Part shown: piece by piece, positions 63,936 to 64,000 of the stretch
Numbering within the stretch: the first letter of the stretch is position 1
How the letters are laid out: every line of letters begins with the position of its first letter
From: Leisingera daeponensis
Lineage (GTDB): Bacteria; Pseudomonadota; Alphaproteobacteria; Rhodobacterales; Rhodobacteraceae
Assembly (NCBI RefSeq): GCF_019801465.1
Contig: NZ_JAHVJA010000004.1
Span: 62,001 to 126,000, forward strand
Direction: 5' to 3'
DNA length: 64,000 nucleotides
Position numbers and translations under genes: made by a program
Notes under the pieces: generated by a model
What the model saw: the letters and a program-made list of their open reading frames with translations, nothing else
What the model was told of the DNA's origin: nothing
The model's database searches: none

Positions 63936-64000
63936 ATGGACCTTCAGAACTACTCGCACGCGAGCACCTCACAGGGGGCCGGCTTGACTACATCCGTTTT
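63936..64000 (+). CDS. Start of next gene, probably PotG-type ATPase (partial)
   Basis: An ATG at 63936 opens a frame to the window edge: MDLQNYSHASTSQGAGLTTS and on. It is too short to identify. From potF operon order the next gene is usually the ATPase PotG, whose N-terminus is variable like this one. No strong ribosome site is seen, so the start is uncertain. Confidence 0.35.
   Translation, partial: MDLQNYSHASTSQGAGLTTSV

Overview
The window is chromosomal DNA of a high-G+C alphaproteobacterium. It most resembles the Roseobacter group of Rhodobacteraceae (Leisingera/Phaeobacter/Ruegeria-like). This rests on gene content and order (rsmB-heparinase-purH, rpsT-dnaA, ubiE-ubiB-mutM), a DUF1674/SdhAF4 protein, Hint-domain surface proteins, a serralysin, two polyamine ABC systems, a CtrA-type box and a dispersed intergenic repeat typical of the family. 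The placement is inferred by family recognition, not by a search. Nearly all of the window is ordinary core genome. I see no rRNA, tRNA, phage, insertion sequence or CRISPR array.

Layout: 0-3.2 kb, minus-strand rsmB, heparinase-like gene and start of purH. 3.2-6.6 kb, SdhAF4-like gene, dapB, rbfA with an overlapping phosphodiester glycosidase gene, rarD. 6.7-8.9 kb, dnaA and rpsT, with a long dnaA leader carrying a perfect 11-bp inverted repeat. 9.1-13.8 kb, enoyl-CoA hydratase, mutM with an overlapping membrane protein gene, ubiE-ubiB. 14.1-19.6 kb, a signalling cluster: a lone receiver protein, a CheB-CheR-coiled-coil-PAS fusion with no kinase domain, a separate PAS histidine kinase and a second lone receiver. 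19.8-26.5 kb, thiolase, XRE-cupin regulator, cold shock gene, VOC protein, kbl-tdh, phosphatase and a small membrane protein. 26.5-31.3 kb, serine biosynthesis: serC-serA on minus, divergent serB with a TSUP transporter on plus. 31.3-41.3 kb, ArsR-SRPBCC-YCII operon, asparaginase, IalB-like and LprI-like secreted proteins, rlmN, serralysin, LOG protein, threonine dehydratase with a GntR regulator, dapD. 41.6-47.8 kb, hutF/hutD, a small unknown gene, a GluR0-type receptor channel and two Hint-family genes. 48.1-55.5 kb, dapE, a DUF2064 glycosyltransferase, rnr, a broken DUF1801 gene, a GST/WYL-regulator divergent pair and a murein transglycosylase. 55.6-64 kb, polyamine transport and catabolism: potA-D-B-C, an SpuC-like aminotransferase, a GntR regulator and a second binding protein, PotF, starting another transport operon.

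How the genes work together: dapB, dapD and dapE are three dispersed steps of the succinylase route to meso-diaminopimelate and lysine. serA, serB and serC cover the whole phosphorylated serine pathway. kbl and tdh degrade threonine to glycine. The last 8.5 kb looks like a polyamine uptake and transamination regulon under one GntR repressor. A shared 9-bp motif lies in front of both spuC and potF.

The best candidates for something less described are: the Hint gene next to a paralogue that has lost both catalytic residues; a GluR0-like channel beside them; a CtrA full site upstream; the kinase-less CheB-CheR-PAS protein with a split kinase; a Tdh lacking all four structural-zinc cysteines; a dnaA leader inverted repeat; a hairpin predicted to mask the spuC ribosome site; and the intergenic repeat family. 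None is proven here to be a new system.
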